64,000 nt of DNA from Streptomyces lincolnensis (GCF_021173675.1 NZ_JAIHON010000005.1:310001-374000), one strand, 5' to 3'. Numbered from the stretch's first letter, positions 1 to 9,367 are shown. Notes: a model not told the origin generated them from the sequence alone. A program made the numbers and translations.

Positions 1-858
1 ACCGCCGTCTACCGCGGCACGGGCAGCGTCTTCGACACCGAGGAGCTGGAGACCGTGCCGGGTCAGCGGATCACCGTCACCCAGCGGGTGCGCGGCAATG
101 TGGCGGAAAGTGAGCGCAGCGGCGATGCCGTGTGGGACGTGACGACCACGGTCGACACGGACAAGACGCTGCCGGCCGCCGACCCGCACGACGCGCTGGA
201 CTTCGTACCGCACCGGTGGGTGATGGACCGCCGGACCACCGAACCCGTGCACTGCTGCGGCGAGAAGCCGTACATCGAGGGGGAGGCCTATCTGAAGTTC
301 CCCTTCGACGTGCAGAAACGTACCTACCGCTGGTGGGACAACACCCTCGGCGGCACGGTCATGCTGGGCTACCGGGGTACCGAGAAGATCCAGGGGTACA
401 CGGGTTACCGGTTCACCGGCACGGTCCCGCCGACACGGGTCGGCAGCCGGCTGGTGCCGGGCAGCATCGTCGACCAGCCGAACCGGCCGCAGGTGCTGGC
501 CGAGGAGTGGTACTCCAACCACGGCTTCGTGCTGGTGGTCGACCAGGCCACCGGCCGGGTGATCTACGCGCAGACGGGTCCGCGGCGGACGCTGCGGGCG
601 CCGGGCGCGGACAAGGACGCGGCGGTGCTGCTGGACAGCCGGAAGATCGCGTTCACCACCGACACCCAGAAGGAGGCGGTGCGGCAGGCGAAGCGGGACA
701 GCGGCCAGTTGCGCGCGGTGGGTGTGACGGCGCCGATCGGGGCCGCTGTGGCCGGATTCGTGCTGGCGGTCGTGGGGGGCGTTTTGGTGGTACGGGGACG
801 CAGGCGTCCGGAATCGGATGAAACGCCGGACACCTCCCGAGTCCCTCTCACGATCTAA
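1..858 (+). CDS. DUF3068-family membrane protein, 5' end outside window
   Basis: The frame is open from base 1, so the start lies upstream. The 285 visible residues end at TAA 856-858. The visible part is mostly an extracytoplasmic region with Trp/Tyr-rich beta-type sequence (Y-R-W-W-D near residue 113), followed by one C-terminal membrane segment (about residues 243-267) and a short basic cytoplasmic tail. This resembles DUF3068 (PorA-like) proteins, which in streptomycetes sit beside a GT4 glycosyltransferase, a methyltransferase and an AftD-like enzyme, as here. The molecular role is unknown. The context suggests a part in building or anchoring a surface glycoconjugate. A GTG at 55 would give an internal start, but coding runs through it. 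Confidence 0.7.
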   Translation, partial: TAVYRGTGSVFDTEELETVPGQRITVTQRVRGNVAESERSGDAVWDVTTTVDTDKTLPAADPHDALDFVPHRWVMDRRTTEPVHCCGEKPYIEGEAYLKFPFDVQKRTYRWWDNTLGGTVMLGYRGTEKIQGYTGYRFTGTVPPTRVGSRLVPGSIVDQPNRPQVLAEEWYSNHGFVLVVDQATGRVIYAQTGPRRTLRAPGADKDAAVLLDSRKIAFTTDTQKEAVRQAKRDSGQLRAVGVTAPIGAAVAGFVLAVVGGVLVVRGRRRPESDETPDTSRVPLTI

Positions 859-1055
859 CTAGACGTCAGCTCTAACAAAGCCGGAATTTGTCACCTCCGT
901 GAGTAGCCGTGACGAACGGGTGGGCGAAAACTGTCCACCCCACCCGAGCACAGGCCGTCCACACCCACCCCACAGAAACGCGCAATCCCCCCACGGAAAC
1001 GCAAACCCTCTTCCCCCACGCTGAGTTCCGCACCCTGAGACGAGTTGGAGCACCC

Positions 1056-2234
1056 ATGCCCCAGCACGTGCCACCCTCGCTGCGCACCCAGGTCCCCCGG
1101 GCGTCGCAGCACCTTTCGGCGCTCCCCCCACCTCCGCGCCGAATCGTTTTCCTTGCCCATCGAGATCTGGACAACCCGGCCGCCGGCGGCTCCGAGCTGC
1201 TGGTCGACCGACTCGCCGACGGACTGACCCGTCTCGGCCACCAGGTGACCCTGCTGTGCGGAGGGCCGGCTGCGTACCGCGACTACCGGGTCGTCTCCGC
1301 CGGCGGCGAGTTCGGCCACTATCTGCGCGCCCGGTCCGCCTTCGCCCGCCAGGTCGGCGACTGCGACCTGCTGGTCGAGGTGTGCAACGGCATGCCGTAC
1401 CTGGCACCCCTGTGGCACCGCGGTCCCACGCTGTGCCTGGTCAACCACGTCCACACCGACCTGTGGAAGATGCGGTTCGGCGGGCCGCTGACACCGGCCG
1501 CCCGGATCGGCCGAAGACTCGAGCACTGGGCACTGGCCGGTGCCGCCCAGCACCGCGGGCTGCTGGTCGCCGTCTCCCCCTCGACGGCCCACGCGCTGCG
1601 GGCGATCGGCGTCGAACGCGACCGGATCCGGGTCGTGCACAACGGCGTCGAGGAGCCGGGGCCCCGTGAGGACCGCTCCCCCGAGCCCCTGTTCGTCGCC
1701 GTCGGCAGACTCGTCGAGTACAAGCGGATCGACCTGCTGCTCAGACTCTGGGAACGGGTCCGGCCGGTCACCGGTGGCCGGCTGGTGATCGTCGGGGACG
1801 GTCCCGAGCGGCAGCGGCTGGAGCAACTCGCCGGTCCCGGTGTCGAGTTCACCGGTCACGTCTCCGAGGCGGAGAAGCACCGGCTGCTGTGTGCGGCGTG
1901 GCTGCTGCTGCATCCCTCGGCCGTGGAGGGGTGGGGTCTTGTCGTCACGGAGGCCGCGACGCGTGAGACTCCGTCCATCGCCTTCGATGTTCCCGGGCTC
2001 CGTGACTCCGTCGTGGACGGGGAGACGGGGGTGCTGGCCGCCGGGGAGTCGTCCTTCGCGGCGGCGTGGTGCACGCTCGCCCTGTCTGGACATCGCCGGG
2101 AATTGATGGGTAAGGCCGCGCGGGATCGGGCGGCGCGGTTCCGTTGGGATCGTACGGTGCGGCAGTTCCGTGCTGTTGCCTATGAGGCGGTGCGGGATTT
2201 TGGGGGCGGTGACGCCTGTGCGCCGTACGGGTGA
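1056..2234 (+). CDS. GT4-family glycosyltransferase
   Basis: This is a 392-aa GT-B fold glycosyltransferase. The N-terminal Rossmann half opens with R-I-V-F-L-A-H-R-D-L, followed by an A-A-G-G-S-E motif typical of GT4 enzymes. The C-terminal half holds L-F-V-A-V-G-R-L-V-E-Y-K-R (nucleotide-sugar site) and an EX7E motif at E291/E299. It probably transfers a sugar from an NDP donor on the cytoplasmic side of the membrane. The frame is open from 909, but ATG 1056 is chosen because GGAG at 1047-1050 lies five bases upstream and the residues before it look non-coding. It overlaps the following methyltransferase and probably heads the long operon up to about 11.3 kb. Donor and acceptor cannot be inferred. 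Confidence 0.88.
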   Translation: MPQHVPPSLRTQVPRASQHLSALPPPPRRIVFLAHRDLDNPAAGGSELLVDRLADGLTRLGHQVTLLCGGPAAYRDYRVVSAGGEFGHYLRARSAFARQVGDCDLLVEVCNGMPYLAPLWHRGPTLCLVNHVHTDLWKMRFGGPLTPAARIGRRLEHWALAGAAQHRGLLVAVSPSTAHALRAIGVERDRIRVVHNGVEEPGPREDRSPEPLFVAVGRLVEYKRIDLLLRLWERVRPVTGGRLVIVGDGPERQRLEQLAGPGVEFTGHVSEAEKHRLLCAAWLLLHPSAVEGWGLVVTEAATRETPSIAFDVPGLRDSVVDGETGVLAAGESSFAAAWCTLALSGHRRELMGKAARDRAARFRWDRTVRQFRAVAYEAVRDFGGGDACAPYG

Positions 2235-3042
2235 TGCCGGATCGCGACTGCGGGATCGTCGTGGCTGGTCGCGCAGTTCCCCGCGCTCCTATAGGGGCGC
2301 CCCTGTCGGCCGGGGATATAAGGATCCCTCGGTTCGGCGGTCTCTCGCCCTCTTTCGTGCCTTTCTGCGTGAGCAGGTCGACCCCGAGGCCTGCTACTCG
2401 CTCCTCGCCCGGGACTCCGTCGATCAGGTCGAGGCCTACGACGGGCCCGTGGCCGGGCGGACGGTCGTCGATGTCGGGGGTGGCAGCGGGCACTTCACGG
2501 AGGAGTTCCGCAGACGCGGGGCCGACGCCTACCTCTTCGAGCCCGACGCAGGCGAACTCGGTGAGAAACCGCCCGACTCGACCGTGATCGCGGACGGCTA
2601 TCTGCTGCCGCTGTACGACGGGGTCGCCGATGTCACGTTCTCCTCCAACGTGCTGGAGCACGTGGCCGATCCGCAGACGTTCATCAGTGAGCTGGTGCGG
2701 GTGACCAGGCCCGGTGGGCTGATCTACGTGTCGTTCACCAACTGGTGGTCTCCCTGGGGCGGGCACGAGTGGGCGCCCTGGCACTACCTGGGTGCCGAGC
2801 GGGCGCGGGCCCGGTATCGGCGCCGTACCGGCCGGACCGCGAAGCACGCGCTCGGGGAGAACCTGTTCGCGGTGCACATCGGTCCGACCCTGCGGCAGGT
2901 GCGCGCCCGGGACGACGTGCGGGTCGTCTCGGCGCGTTCCCGCTACTGGCCGTTCCTCTCGGAGACCGTGGTGAAGGTGCCCGGGGTCCGCGAGGTCGCC
3001 ACCTGGAACCTCCTCCTCATCCTCCGGCGGTGTCCACCATGA
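2209..3042 (+). CDS. Class I SAM-dependent methyltransferase
   Basis: The conserved core begins near codon 41. It has V-V-D-V-G-G-G-S-G (SAM motif I, about residues 86-94), F-E-P-D (motif II acidic residue), a V-L-E-H-V-A-D-P segment and R-V-T-R-P-G-G, the pattern of Methyltransf_11/25 enzymes. It probably methylates a sugar or lipid-linked intermediate made by its neighbours. The start is uncertain. After GTG 2218 there is no ATG or GTG in frame before the conserved region, so any normal start lies upstream of repeat copy A, and the first 35 or so residues would be read through the repeat. GTG 2209, with a G-rich stretch just before it, is given; 2218 or ATG 2182/2170 are alternatives. It overlaps the GT4 gene, and its stop overlaps the next start (ATGA, 3039-3042). 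Confidence 0.75.
   Translation: MTPVRRTGDAGSRLRDRRGWSRSSPRSYRGAPVGRGYKDPSVRRSLALFRAFLREQVDPEACYSLLARDSVDQVEAYDGPVAGRTVVDVGGGSGHFTEEFRRRGADAYLFEPDAGELGEKPPDSTVIADGYLLPLYDGVADVTFSSNVLEHVADPQTFISELVRVTRPGGLIYVSFTNWWSPWGGHEWAPWHYLGAERARARYRRRTGRTAKHALGENLFAVHIGPTLRQVRARDDVRVVSARSRYWPFLSETVVKVPGVREVATWNLLLILRRCPP
2262..2304 (+). repeat. Streptomyces-type dispersed repeat, copy A
   Basis: The core TCGCGCAGTTCCCCGCGC (2269-2286) is followed by a CCT/AGGGG dyad (2287-2303). The same 18-bp core occurs inverted at 7681-7698. From memory this core is a very common dispersed intergenic element in Streptomyces genomes. It lies just past the end of the GT4 gene, in the N-terminal reading frame of the methyltransferase. 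Confidence 0.6.
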
Positions 3043-6000
3043 CGACGTCCACGGTCCAGGCCCCTCCTCCGGCAGCCGTCCCCACCACCGCGATCCTGCC
3101 GGGCCCTCCGGAGGGCCCGCGGTCGCGGCGCTGGCTGCTGGGGTTCTGGGCCGTGGTGTTCGTGCTGTTCCTGGCGGTGCACCCCGGCCGCCAGACCTTC
3201 GACACCAAGCTCGGCGTCACCACCGACCCGGGCCGGTTCCTCGCTGATCTCGGCCAGTTGTGGCACGACCAGGGCTCGTTCGGCGGGATCCAGGACCAGT
3301 ACGTCGGCTATGTGTGGCCGATGCTGCCGTTCTACTGGCTCGGTCATGCCGTGCAGCTGCCGGTGTGGCTGGTGGAGCGGCTGTGGCTGTCGCTGGTGGT
3401 GTCGGTGGCGTTCTGGGGCGCGCTCCGGCTGGCCGAGCGGCTGCGCGTGGGCAACGGGGCGTCCCGGCTGCTCGCGGCGGTGGCGTACGCGCTGTGGCCG
3501 GTGTTCACGATCGTCGTCGGCTCCACGTCGGCGGCGGCGCTGCCCGGCGCGTTCCTGCCGTGGGTGCTGCTGCCGCTGACCGACGAGCGGTACAGCGCCC
3601 GGATCGCCGCCCTGCGCTCGGCGCTGGTCATCCCGTTCATGGGCGGTGTCAACGCGGCCTCGACGCTCGCCGCCCTGGTCCCGGTCGGCCTGTATCTGCT
3701 GTCCCGGCCGCCCGGGCCACGGCAGCGCAAGCTGATCGCCTGGTGGGTGCCGGGGGTGATCCTGGCGACGGCCTGGTGGGTGATCCCGCTGCTGCTGCTC
3801 GGCTTCTACGGCGAGAACTTCCTGCCGTACGTCGAGAGCGCCCGGACCACGACCGAGACCATGTCGGCGACGGAGGCACTGCGCGGGGGCGGCAACTGGG
3901 TCGCCTATCTGCACCTGGTTCAGGCCTGGCTGCCGGCGGGCTGGACGGTGGCGTCCGCGGTGATCGTGATCCTGTGCTCGGCGTTCGCGGCCGGGCTGGG
4001 TTTGGCCGGTCTAGCCAGGCGGGACATGCCGGAGCGGCGCTGGCTGGTGCTGACCGTGCTGGTGGCGATCCTGGTCCTGCTGGCCGGGTACGGCGGCCCG
4101 TTCGGCGCCCCCTTCCACGGGACCGTGCAGGACTGGCTGGACGGCGGGCTGGCGCCCTTCCGCAACATCTACAAGTTCCAGGTCGGGGTCGCGCTCGCGC
4201 TGGTACTGGGCCTGGCCCACCTCGTGGGGGTCGCCGCCGAGACGCGCGGCGCCCGCGAGGTGCGCGGACGCCGGTTCGCCCCGCTGATCGCGGCGGTGCT
4301 GATCCTGCCGGGGCTGATGTGGCCGTACCTCAACGGGTCGATCCTGAACCCGGGTTCGTTCCAGGAGCTGCCCAAGTACTGGCACGCCACCTCCGACTGG
4401 CTGGAGAAGTACTCCCCCGACTCGCGCGCCCTGGTCGTCCCGGCCACCGCGCACGGCATCTACACCTGGGGCTCCCCCATCGACCAGCCCCTGGACGTGC
4501 TCGCCGAGTCCCGCTGGGCGCAGCGCGACTACGTGCCGTTCGGCACCGCCGGCAACCGGCGGGCGATGGACGCGGTGGAGGAGTCACTGCAGACGGGCGG
4601 CGAAGTCCCGGGCCTGGCCGACTACTTGAGCCGCGCCGGGGTCTACTACGTCGTCGTCCGCAACGACCTCGACCCCGACCAGATCGGCAACGTGCCGACC
4701 TCGACGGTGAAGCGGACCCTGGAGCAGTCCGGCTACGAACGGGTGACGGGCCTCGGCCCGATCATGACCGGCGGGCGGATCGCCGAGGACACCCCGCTCC
4801 AGGTCGAGGGCCTGTACCCGAGGCAGCGGGCGGTGGAGATCTACCGTCCGGCGGGCGAGGACGTCCCGCGTCCCGGGCAGGCCGGGCTGACCCCGGTCGC
4901 CGACACGGCGGTGGTCTCCGGCGGCCCCGAGTCCCTGCTGCCGCTCGCCACCGAACTGCGCGGCCGGGCCACGGTGTTGACCGGCGACAACCATCCCGGG
5001 CTCGGCACCCCGCCGGTGCAGGTGGTGGGCGACGGACTGCGCCGCGCCGACACCCGGTTCGGCCTGGTCAACGCCAACACGTCGTACACGTACACCCGGG
5101 ACGAGCGCAACGCCCCGGGGGCCGCGCAGGACGCCGGTGAGACACCGCACCAGATCCTGCCGACCACCGGCCTGTCCCACCAGACGGTCGCCCAACTGCG
5201 CGGCGCCCGCTCGGTGACGGCGTCCTCGTACGGCAACTGGCTCTTCCATCTCCCGCAGTTCGATCCGGTGAACGCCTTCGACGGCAATCCGGACACCGCG
5301 TGGGCCGAGGGCGTCGCGGGCTCGCCGAACGGGCAGTGGCTGCGGATCGGCTTCACCGACTCCTACGACATGCCGCGCTCCTTCAGGGTCACGCCGTTGC
5401 CGCAGGAGAGCGTGCGGTCTGCGGCCACCCGGGTCCGGGTGGAGACCGAGAAGGGCTCGGTGACCAGCTACCTGCGCTCCGACGGCACCACCCAGAGCAT
5501 CAAGGCCCCCGAGGGCGCGACGAGTTGGATGAAGCTCACCATCGTCGACTCGGTGGCCCGGCGGACCGGCCTCGCGGGCGCGGGCTTCTCCGAGATCGAC
5601 CTGCCCGACGTCCAGGTGACCCGGCTGCTGCGGCTGCCCACCGACGCCGGGAACACCGACGCCACCAGCGAGATCGTCTCCCTGCACCGCACCGCCGACC
5701 CGGCCGGCTTCTCGCCGACGGGCACCGAGGCGGGCCTGCACCGGACCTTCTCGACGAACACCTCGGGGACGTACGAGGTGCGGGCGAGCGCGGTGCCGGT
5801 GTCCGGTGAGGCTCTCGACCGAATGCTGTACGAGGTCGCGCCCGAGCAGCAGAACCGCATCACGGCGACCGCGGACTCCACCGCGATGCTGGGCGCGGGC
5901 CTGTCCGCGCGCAACCTCACCGACGGCGACCTGACCACGGCGTGGATCGCGGGCGACCGCCCCACCATCCATCTGCGCTGGCCGGACAAGCAGCCGGTCG

Positions 6001-7244
6001 GCGAGATCGTGCTGGCCGGCGCGGGCGGACTGTCCACCCGGCCCACCGAGGTGGACATCAGCTCGCCCGACGGCGCCGCGATCGCGGGCGTGGACGAGAA
6101 CGGCGCGGTCCGCTTCCCGCCGATCACCACCGACCGCCTCGACATCACCATCACCAAGACGGCGCCGATGACCCTGCACAACCCGGTCGCCGACGAGGAC
6201 CTCCAGCTCCCGGTCGGCCTGACCGAGGCCTACATCCCGGCCCTCGACCAGTACCGCACCCCGCAGCCCCGCGCCGACCGCCCCTTCTCCCTGCCCTGCG
6301 GACAGGGACCCGACATCGCGGTCGACGGAGAGCTGTACCAGTCGAGCGTGAAGGGCACGGTCCGGGACCTCACCGAGCGCCGGGCCGTAGAGGTGACGCT
6401 CTGTCAGTCCGGCCGACAGAACGCCGAGTTGGAGCTGCCGACCGGCACCCACCGGGTCGAGGGCGGGGACGCCGGACCGCTGACCCTCACCGACGTGACC
6501 CTGACCCGCGGGACGGTCACCGAGTCCGCCGCGGCCGCCCGCGACCTGCGGATCGGCGACTGGCTCGGCGACCAGCGACAGCTCACGGTGGGCTCGGGCG
6601 CCTCCTCGTACCTCAGCACGTACGAGAACTACAACGACGGCTGGAAGGCCACCCTCAACGGCAGCGAGCTGTCCCCGGTCCGCCTCGACGGCTGGCAGCA
6701 GGGCTGGCGCATCCCGGCGGGCGCGGGCGGCACGGTGAAACTCTCCTACGAGCCCGCGACGACCTACGACATCGGCCTCATCGCCAGCGCGGTGGCCCTG
6801 GCCGCCCTGGTCGCCCTCGTCCTGTGGCGCCGCCGCGCCCCCAACCCCGACGACCCCCAGCCCCTGCCACCCCCGCCCGGCCTCTGGCTCGGCACGATCG
6901 CCCTCACCCTGGTCGCCGCGGTGATCGCCGGCTGGTTCGCCCTGCTGGTGCCGGCACTGGCGCTGCTCGCGTACCGGCGGCACGCCCTCCTCGTCCCCCT
7001 CGCCTTCGTGGCCCTCGCCGGGGCCGGGATCGCGGCGGCGACGGGGGCCGGGGAGCCGGTGGGGGCGGAAGAGGGGGCCTTCGGCCCCGCCGCCCAACTC
7101 CTCGCGCTCATCGGGGTGTTCGCGGCACTGGTGAGCGTGCGCGAGCCGGCGGAGACGCCACCGCCACCACCCCCCGAGTCCGAGGCACCGACCCAGCAAC
7201 TGCCCCCGGTCCAGGTCGAGAAGGGGAAGGCGGAGCCCGTATGA
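3039..7244 (+). CDS. AftD-like arabinofuranosyltransferase (DUF3367 family)
   Basis: This is a 1401-aa polytopic enzyme. A GT-C-like membrane region covers about residues 28-510, with many hydrophobic helices and an early luminal loop carrying D-T-K-L. A large extracytoplasmic part follows (about 520-1240) with two discoidin/carbohydrate-binding-like stretches, such as N-A-F-D-G-N-P-D-T-A-W near 746. The C-terminus has several membrane helices and a Pro-rich tail. Size and order match mycobacterial AftD, which adds alpha-1,3-arabinofuranose to cell-wall arabinan from a polyprenyl donor. Streptomycetes lack classical arabinogalactan, so the real substrate here is unknown. ATG 3039 overlaps the upstream stop. 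The upstream extension to 2745 only shadows the methyltransferase. Confidence 0.85.
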   Translation: MTTSTVQAPPPAAVPTTAILPGPPEGPRSRRWLLGFWAVVFVLFLAVHPGRQTFDTKLGVTTDPGRFLADLGQLWHDQGSFGGIQDQYVGYVWPMLPFYWLGHAVQLPVWLVERLWLSLVVSVAFWGALRLAERLRVGNGASRLLAAVAYALWPVFTIVVGSTSAAALPGAFLPWVLLPLTDERYSARIAALRSALVIPFMGGVNAASTLAALVPVGLYLLSRPPGPRQRKLIAWWVPGVILATAWWVIPLLLLGFYGENFLPYVESARTTTETMSATEALRGGGNWVAYLHLVQAWLPAGWTVASAVIVILCSAFAAGLGLAGLARRDMPERRWLVLTVLVAILVLLAGYGGPFGAPFHGTVQDWLDGGLAPFRNIYKFQVGVALALVLGLAHLVGVAAETRGAREVRGRRFAPLIAAVLILPGLMWPYLNGSILNPGSFQELPKYWHATSDWLEKYSPDSRALVVPATAHGIYTWGSPIDQPLDVLAESRWAQRDYVPFGTAGNRRAMDAVEESLQTGGEVPGLADYLSRAGVYYVVVRNDLDPDQIGNVPTSTVKRTLEQSGYERVTGLGPIMTGGRIAEDTPLQVEGLYPRQRAVEIYRPAGEDVPRPGQAGLTPVADTAVVSGGPESLLPLATELRGRATVLTGDNHPGLGTPPVQVVGDGLRRADTRFGLVNANTSYTYTRDERNAPGAAQDAGETPHQILPTTGLSHQTVAQLRGARSVTASSYGNWLFHLPQFDPVNAFDGNPDTAWAEGVAGSPNGQWLRIGFTDSYDMPRSFRVTPLPQESVRSAATRVRVETEKGSVTSYLRSDGTTQSIKAPEGATSWMKLTIVDSVARRTGLAGAGFSEIDLPDVQVTRLLRLPTDAGNTDATSEIVSLHRTADPAGFSPTGTEAGLHRTFSTNTSGTYEVRASAVPVSGEALDRMLYEVAPEQQNRITATADSTAMLGAGLSARNLTDGDLTTAWIAGDRPTIHLRWPDKQPVGEIVLAGAGGLSTRPTEVDISSPDGAAIAGVDENGAVRFPPITTDRLDITITKTAPMTLHNPVADEDLQLPVGLTEAYIPALDQYRTPQPRADRPFSLPCGQGPDIAVDGELYQSSVKGTVRDLTERRAVEVTLCQSGRQNAELELPTGTHRVEGGDAGPLTLTDVTLTRGTVTESAAAARDLRIGDWLGDQRQLTVGSGASSYLSTYENYNDGWKATLNGSELSPVRLDGWQQGWRIPAGAGGTVKLSYEPATTYDIGLIASAVALAALVALVLWRRRAPNPDDPQPLPPPPGLWLGTIALTLVAAVIAGWFALLVPALALLAYRRHALLVPLAFVALAGAGIAAATGAGEPVGAEEGAFGPAAQLLALIGVFAALVSVREPAETPPPPPPESEAPTQQLPPVQVEKGKAEPV

Positions 7245-8617
7245 CGACCACCCCACCCCTGCGCATCCCCTTCCCCCTCGTCGACGAGGTCGCCCGCCAC
7301 TGCCTCCAGGAGGAGGAACCGGAAACCGTCCACATCGAGGTCCACCTGCCCGGCCACCTGGACCCCGGCCGCCTCCGCAAGGCCTTCACCGAGGCCCTCC
7401 ACCGCCACCCGCGCATCCTGATGCGCGAGGCGGCGGGCCCGTGGTACCGACGCCGCTACGAGTGGGAACTGACGGCGGAGCCTGATGTGGAGGTGGTGAG
7501 CTTCCCGGCGGGCGGACGGAATGCCCTGCGGGACGCGAGGACGAGGGCCCTGGTAGAGGCACCGCCACTGTCCCTGTCCCCACCGATCCGCTTGGAGATG
7601 GTGGAGGGAACAGGCCCGGTCAACGGCAGCGAAGCCACGGTTGCGGTGGACAACCAACGCCAGCCGCACCCACCTAAGGGGCGCGGGGAACTGCGCGATC
7701 AACCCCCACCGGCCCGCAGCCAAAAAACTACCGTCCTCTTCCTCACCATCAACCACACAGCCCTGGACGGCCCCGCCTGCCTACGCGTCCTCGCCACCGC
7801 AGCGGAGCTGTACGGCGGCAAGGACAACGCCCCCACCGCAGCCCCCACCCGCCCCCAGGAACCCCCCACACCCCCGGAGGACACCCCCTCCAACTGGTCA
7901 AGACCGGCCCGCGTAGCCCCCGGCACCCCCGAACCCTCCCCCGGCAACGGCCTCCTCGTCACCGAACTCCCCCTCCCCCACCGCCCCAAGGGCTCGCCGT
8001 ACACGGTGAACGACCAGCTGATGGTGACGACGGCCCTGACGATCGCCCACTGGAACAGAGAACACGGCGCCCGCCCCCGCCCCCTGCGCATCACGATGCC
8101 CGTGGACGACCGCCCCCGCGACACGACGATGCCCATCGGCAACGGCACCCGCCTGGTCGAAGTTCCCTTCACGCCCGAGGAGTTGCACCACCCCGACCTC
8201 GGCGCCCTGCTGCGCCGCACGGCCACGAGGACCCGCGCGCTCAAGTCCCTCCCCCGCCCCCAGCTCGGCCACGGCGCCACCCTCCTGACCGCTCCGGTCA
8301 CCCCCGTGGCATGGCGGGCCGCGCTCACCCGGGGCCTCCGCAGGGCCGCCGCCCCGTGGACATCGACCACCCTGCTCAGCAACATCGGCCGGATCCCGTA
8401 CCCGCTGGACTTCGGCGAGGAGGCCGGCCGCGCCCACGCCGTGTGGTTCTCGGCGCCGGCGCGCATGCCACGCGGGCTGACCGTCACCACCGCGTCCACG
8501 GCGGGCCGTCTCCACCTGGCGCTGCGCTGGTCGCGCGCCCTGCTCGGACATGGCGACGGCGCCCATCTGCGGGACCTCTTCGAGCACTACCTGCACTCCA
8601 CGGAGGTCGGCACATGA
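7241..8617 (+). CDS. Condensation-domain (NRPS C-like) acyltransferase
   Basis: A 458-aa stand-alone condensation-fold protein. The catalytic HHxxxDG motif appears as N-H-T-A-L-D-G: the second His, the catalytic one, is kept and the first is Asn. A later S-N-I-G-R-I-P-Y stretch matches the latch/floor region of PapA/WES-like acyltransferases. It may acylate a glycoconjugate made by the neighbouring enzymes. ATG 7241 overlaps the AftD-like stop. Residues about 141-163, just before the catalytic motif, are encoded by an inverted copy of the dispersed repeat (7681-7698 core), which inserts a Pro/Arg-rich segment where homologous folds would be short. The middle (about 205-240) is also Pro-rich. 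Whether the enzyme still folds around this insertion is unclear. Confidence 0.78.
   Translation: MTTTPPLRIPFPLVDEVARHCLQEEEPETVHIEVHLPGHLDPGRLRKAFTEALHRHPRILMREAAGPWYRRRYEWELTAEPDVEVVSFPAGGRNALRDARTRALVEAPPLSLSPPIRLEMVEGTGPVNGSEATVAVDNQRQPHPPKGRGELRDQPPPARSQKTTVLFLTINHTALDGPACLRVLATAAELYGGKDNAPTAAPTRPQEPPTPPEDTPSNWSRPARVAPGTPEPSPGNGLLVTELPLPHRPKGSPYTVNDQLMVTTALTIAHWNREHGARPRPLRITMPVDDRPRDTTMPIGNGTRLVEVPFTPEELHHPDLGALLRRTATRTRALKSLPRPQLGHGATLLTAPVTPVAWRAALTRGLRRAAAPWTSTTLLSNIGRIPYPLDFGEEAGRAHAVWFSAPARMPRGLTVTTASTAGRLHLALRWSRALLGHGDGAHLRDLFEHYLHSTEVGT
7664..7732 (-). repeat. Dispersed repeat copy B, inside a coding sequence
   Basis: The core (7681-7698) is the exact reverse complement of copy A's 18-bp core at 2269-2286. 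Flanking bases include CCTAAGGGG on one side and a G+C-rich stretch with CCGGCCCGCAGC on the other. The reading frame of the condensation-domain gene stays open through it. Boundaries are approximate. Confidence 0.6.
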
Positions 8618-9354
8618 CCACGACCGCGCGTCAACGCCCGCGCGAGCTGCGGGACTTCTACGAGGATCCTGCCGTCCCGGTCGCCTCCGGCGCCTCCCGC
8701 TCGCTGCGCCAGGCGCGGATGCTGGCCGCCGCCCTCGGCCCCGCCGGGACCCGCGGCGCCCGGACGATCCTCGACGTCGGCTGCGGAGACGGCACGGCGG
8801 CCGCGACCGCGGCGCCCCTGCTCACCGGCCACCGGCTCATCGGCGTCGACTGGTCGCAGGACGCGCTGAAACGGGCGCGGGCGCACCTGACGTACCCGAT
8901 CCGCGGCGAACTCACCGGCCCCGGGCTGCCGTTCGGCACCGGCTGCGCGGACGCCGTGCTGTTCAGCGAGGTGATCGAGCACCTCGTCGACCCGGACGCC
9001 GCCCTCGACGAGCTCCGCCGCGTGCTGCGCCCGGGAGGCCATCTCATGCTGTCCACGCCGAACCTGGCCGCCTGGTACAACCGCGGGCTGCTGCTGGCGG
9101 GCGTCCAGCCGGTGTTCTCGGAGGTGAGCCTGCGGGGCATCCACGGCCGGCCGGGGCGGGAGGTCGTAGGGCACTTGCGGCTCTACACGGCCCGTGCGCT
9201 GCGGGAGTTCGTCACCGCGGCCGGCTTCCGGGTCGTACGGCTCGAAGGGGCCCCCTTCCACGGCGTGCCGCGCCCGCTGCGCGCCCTGGACCGGCTGGCC
9301 TGTGCCAGACCCTCACTCGCGTCGATCCTGCTGCTGCACGCGCGAAAGACGTGA
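8614..9354 (+). CDS. Class I SAM-dependent methyltransferase
   Basis: A 246-aa Methyltransf_11-type enzyme. SAM motif I is I-L-D-V-G-C-G-D-G (about residues 52-60), motif II is G-V-D-W-S, and V-I-E-H-L-V-D-P with L-R-P-G-G-H complete the Rossmann core. A G-L-L-L-A-G insertion and a C-terminal G-F-R-V-V-R strand resemble enzymes acting on lipid or sugar intermediates. GGAGG at 8602-8606 precedes ATG 8614, which overlaps the upstream stop (ATGA). A Trm112-like peptide is encoded two genes downstream. Trm112 proteins activate methyltransferases in several organisms, so a functional link is possible but not shown. Confidence 0.85.
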   Translation: MTTTARQRPRELRDFYEDPAVPVASGASRSLRQARMLAAALGPAGTRGARTILDVGCGDGTAAATAAPLLTGHRLIGVDWSQDALKRARAHLTYPIRGELTGPGLPFGTGCADAVLFSEVIEHLVDPDAALDELRRVLRPGGHLMLSTPNLAAWYNRGLLLAGVQPVFSEVSLRGIHGRPGREVVGHLRLYTARALREFVTAAGFRVVRLEGAPFHGVPRPLRALDRLACARPSLASILLLHARKT

Positions 9355-9367
9355 GGGGGCATGGCCC

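Noticed and set aside
4584..7256. Long reverse-strand open frame opposite the AftD-like gene (890 aa)
   Set aside because: It is a G+C-driven antisense shadow: Arg/Gly/Val-rich residues, no domain, and the plus frame has clear family motifs.
7241..8617. Nonribosomal peptide synthetase cluster
   Set aside because: Only a lone condensation-type domain is present; there is no adenylation or carrier domain.
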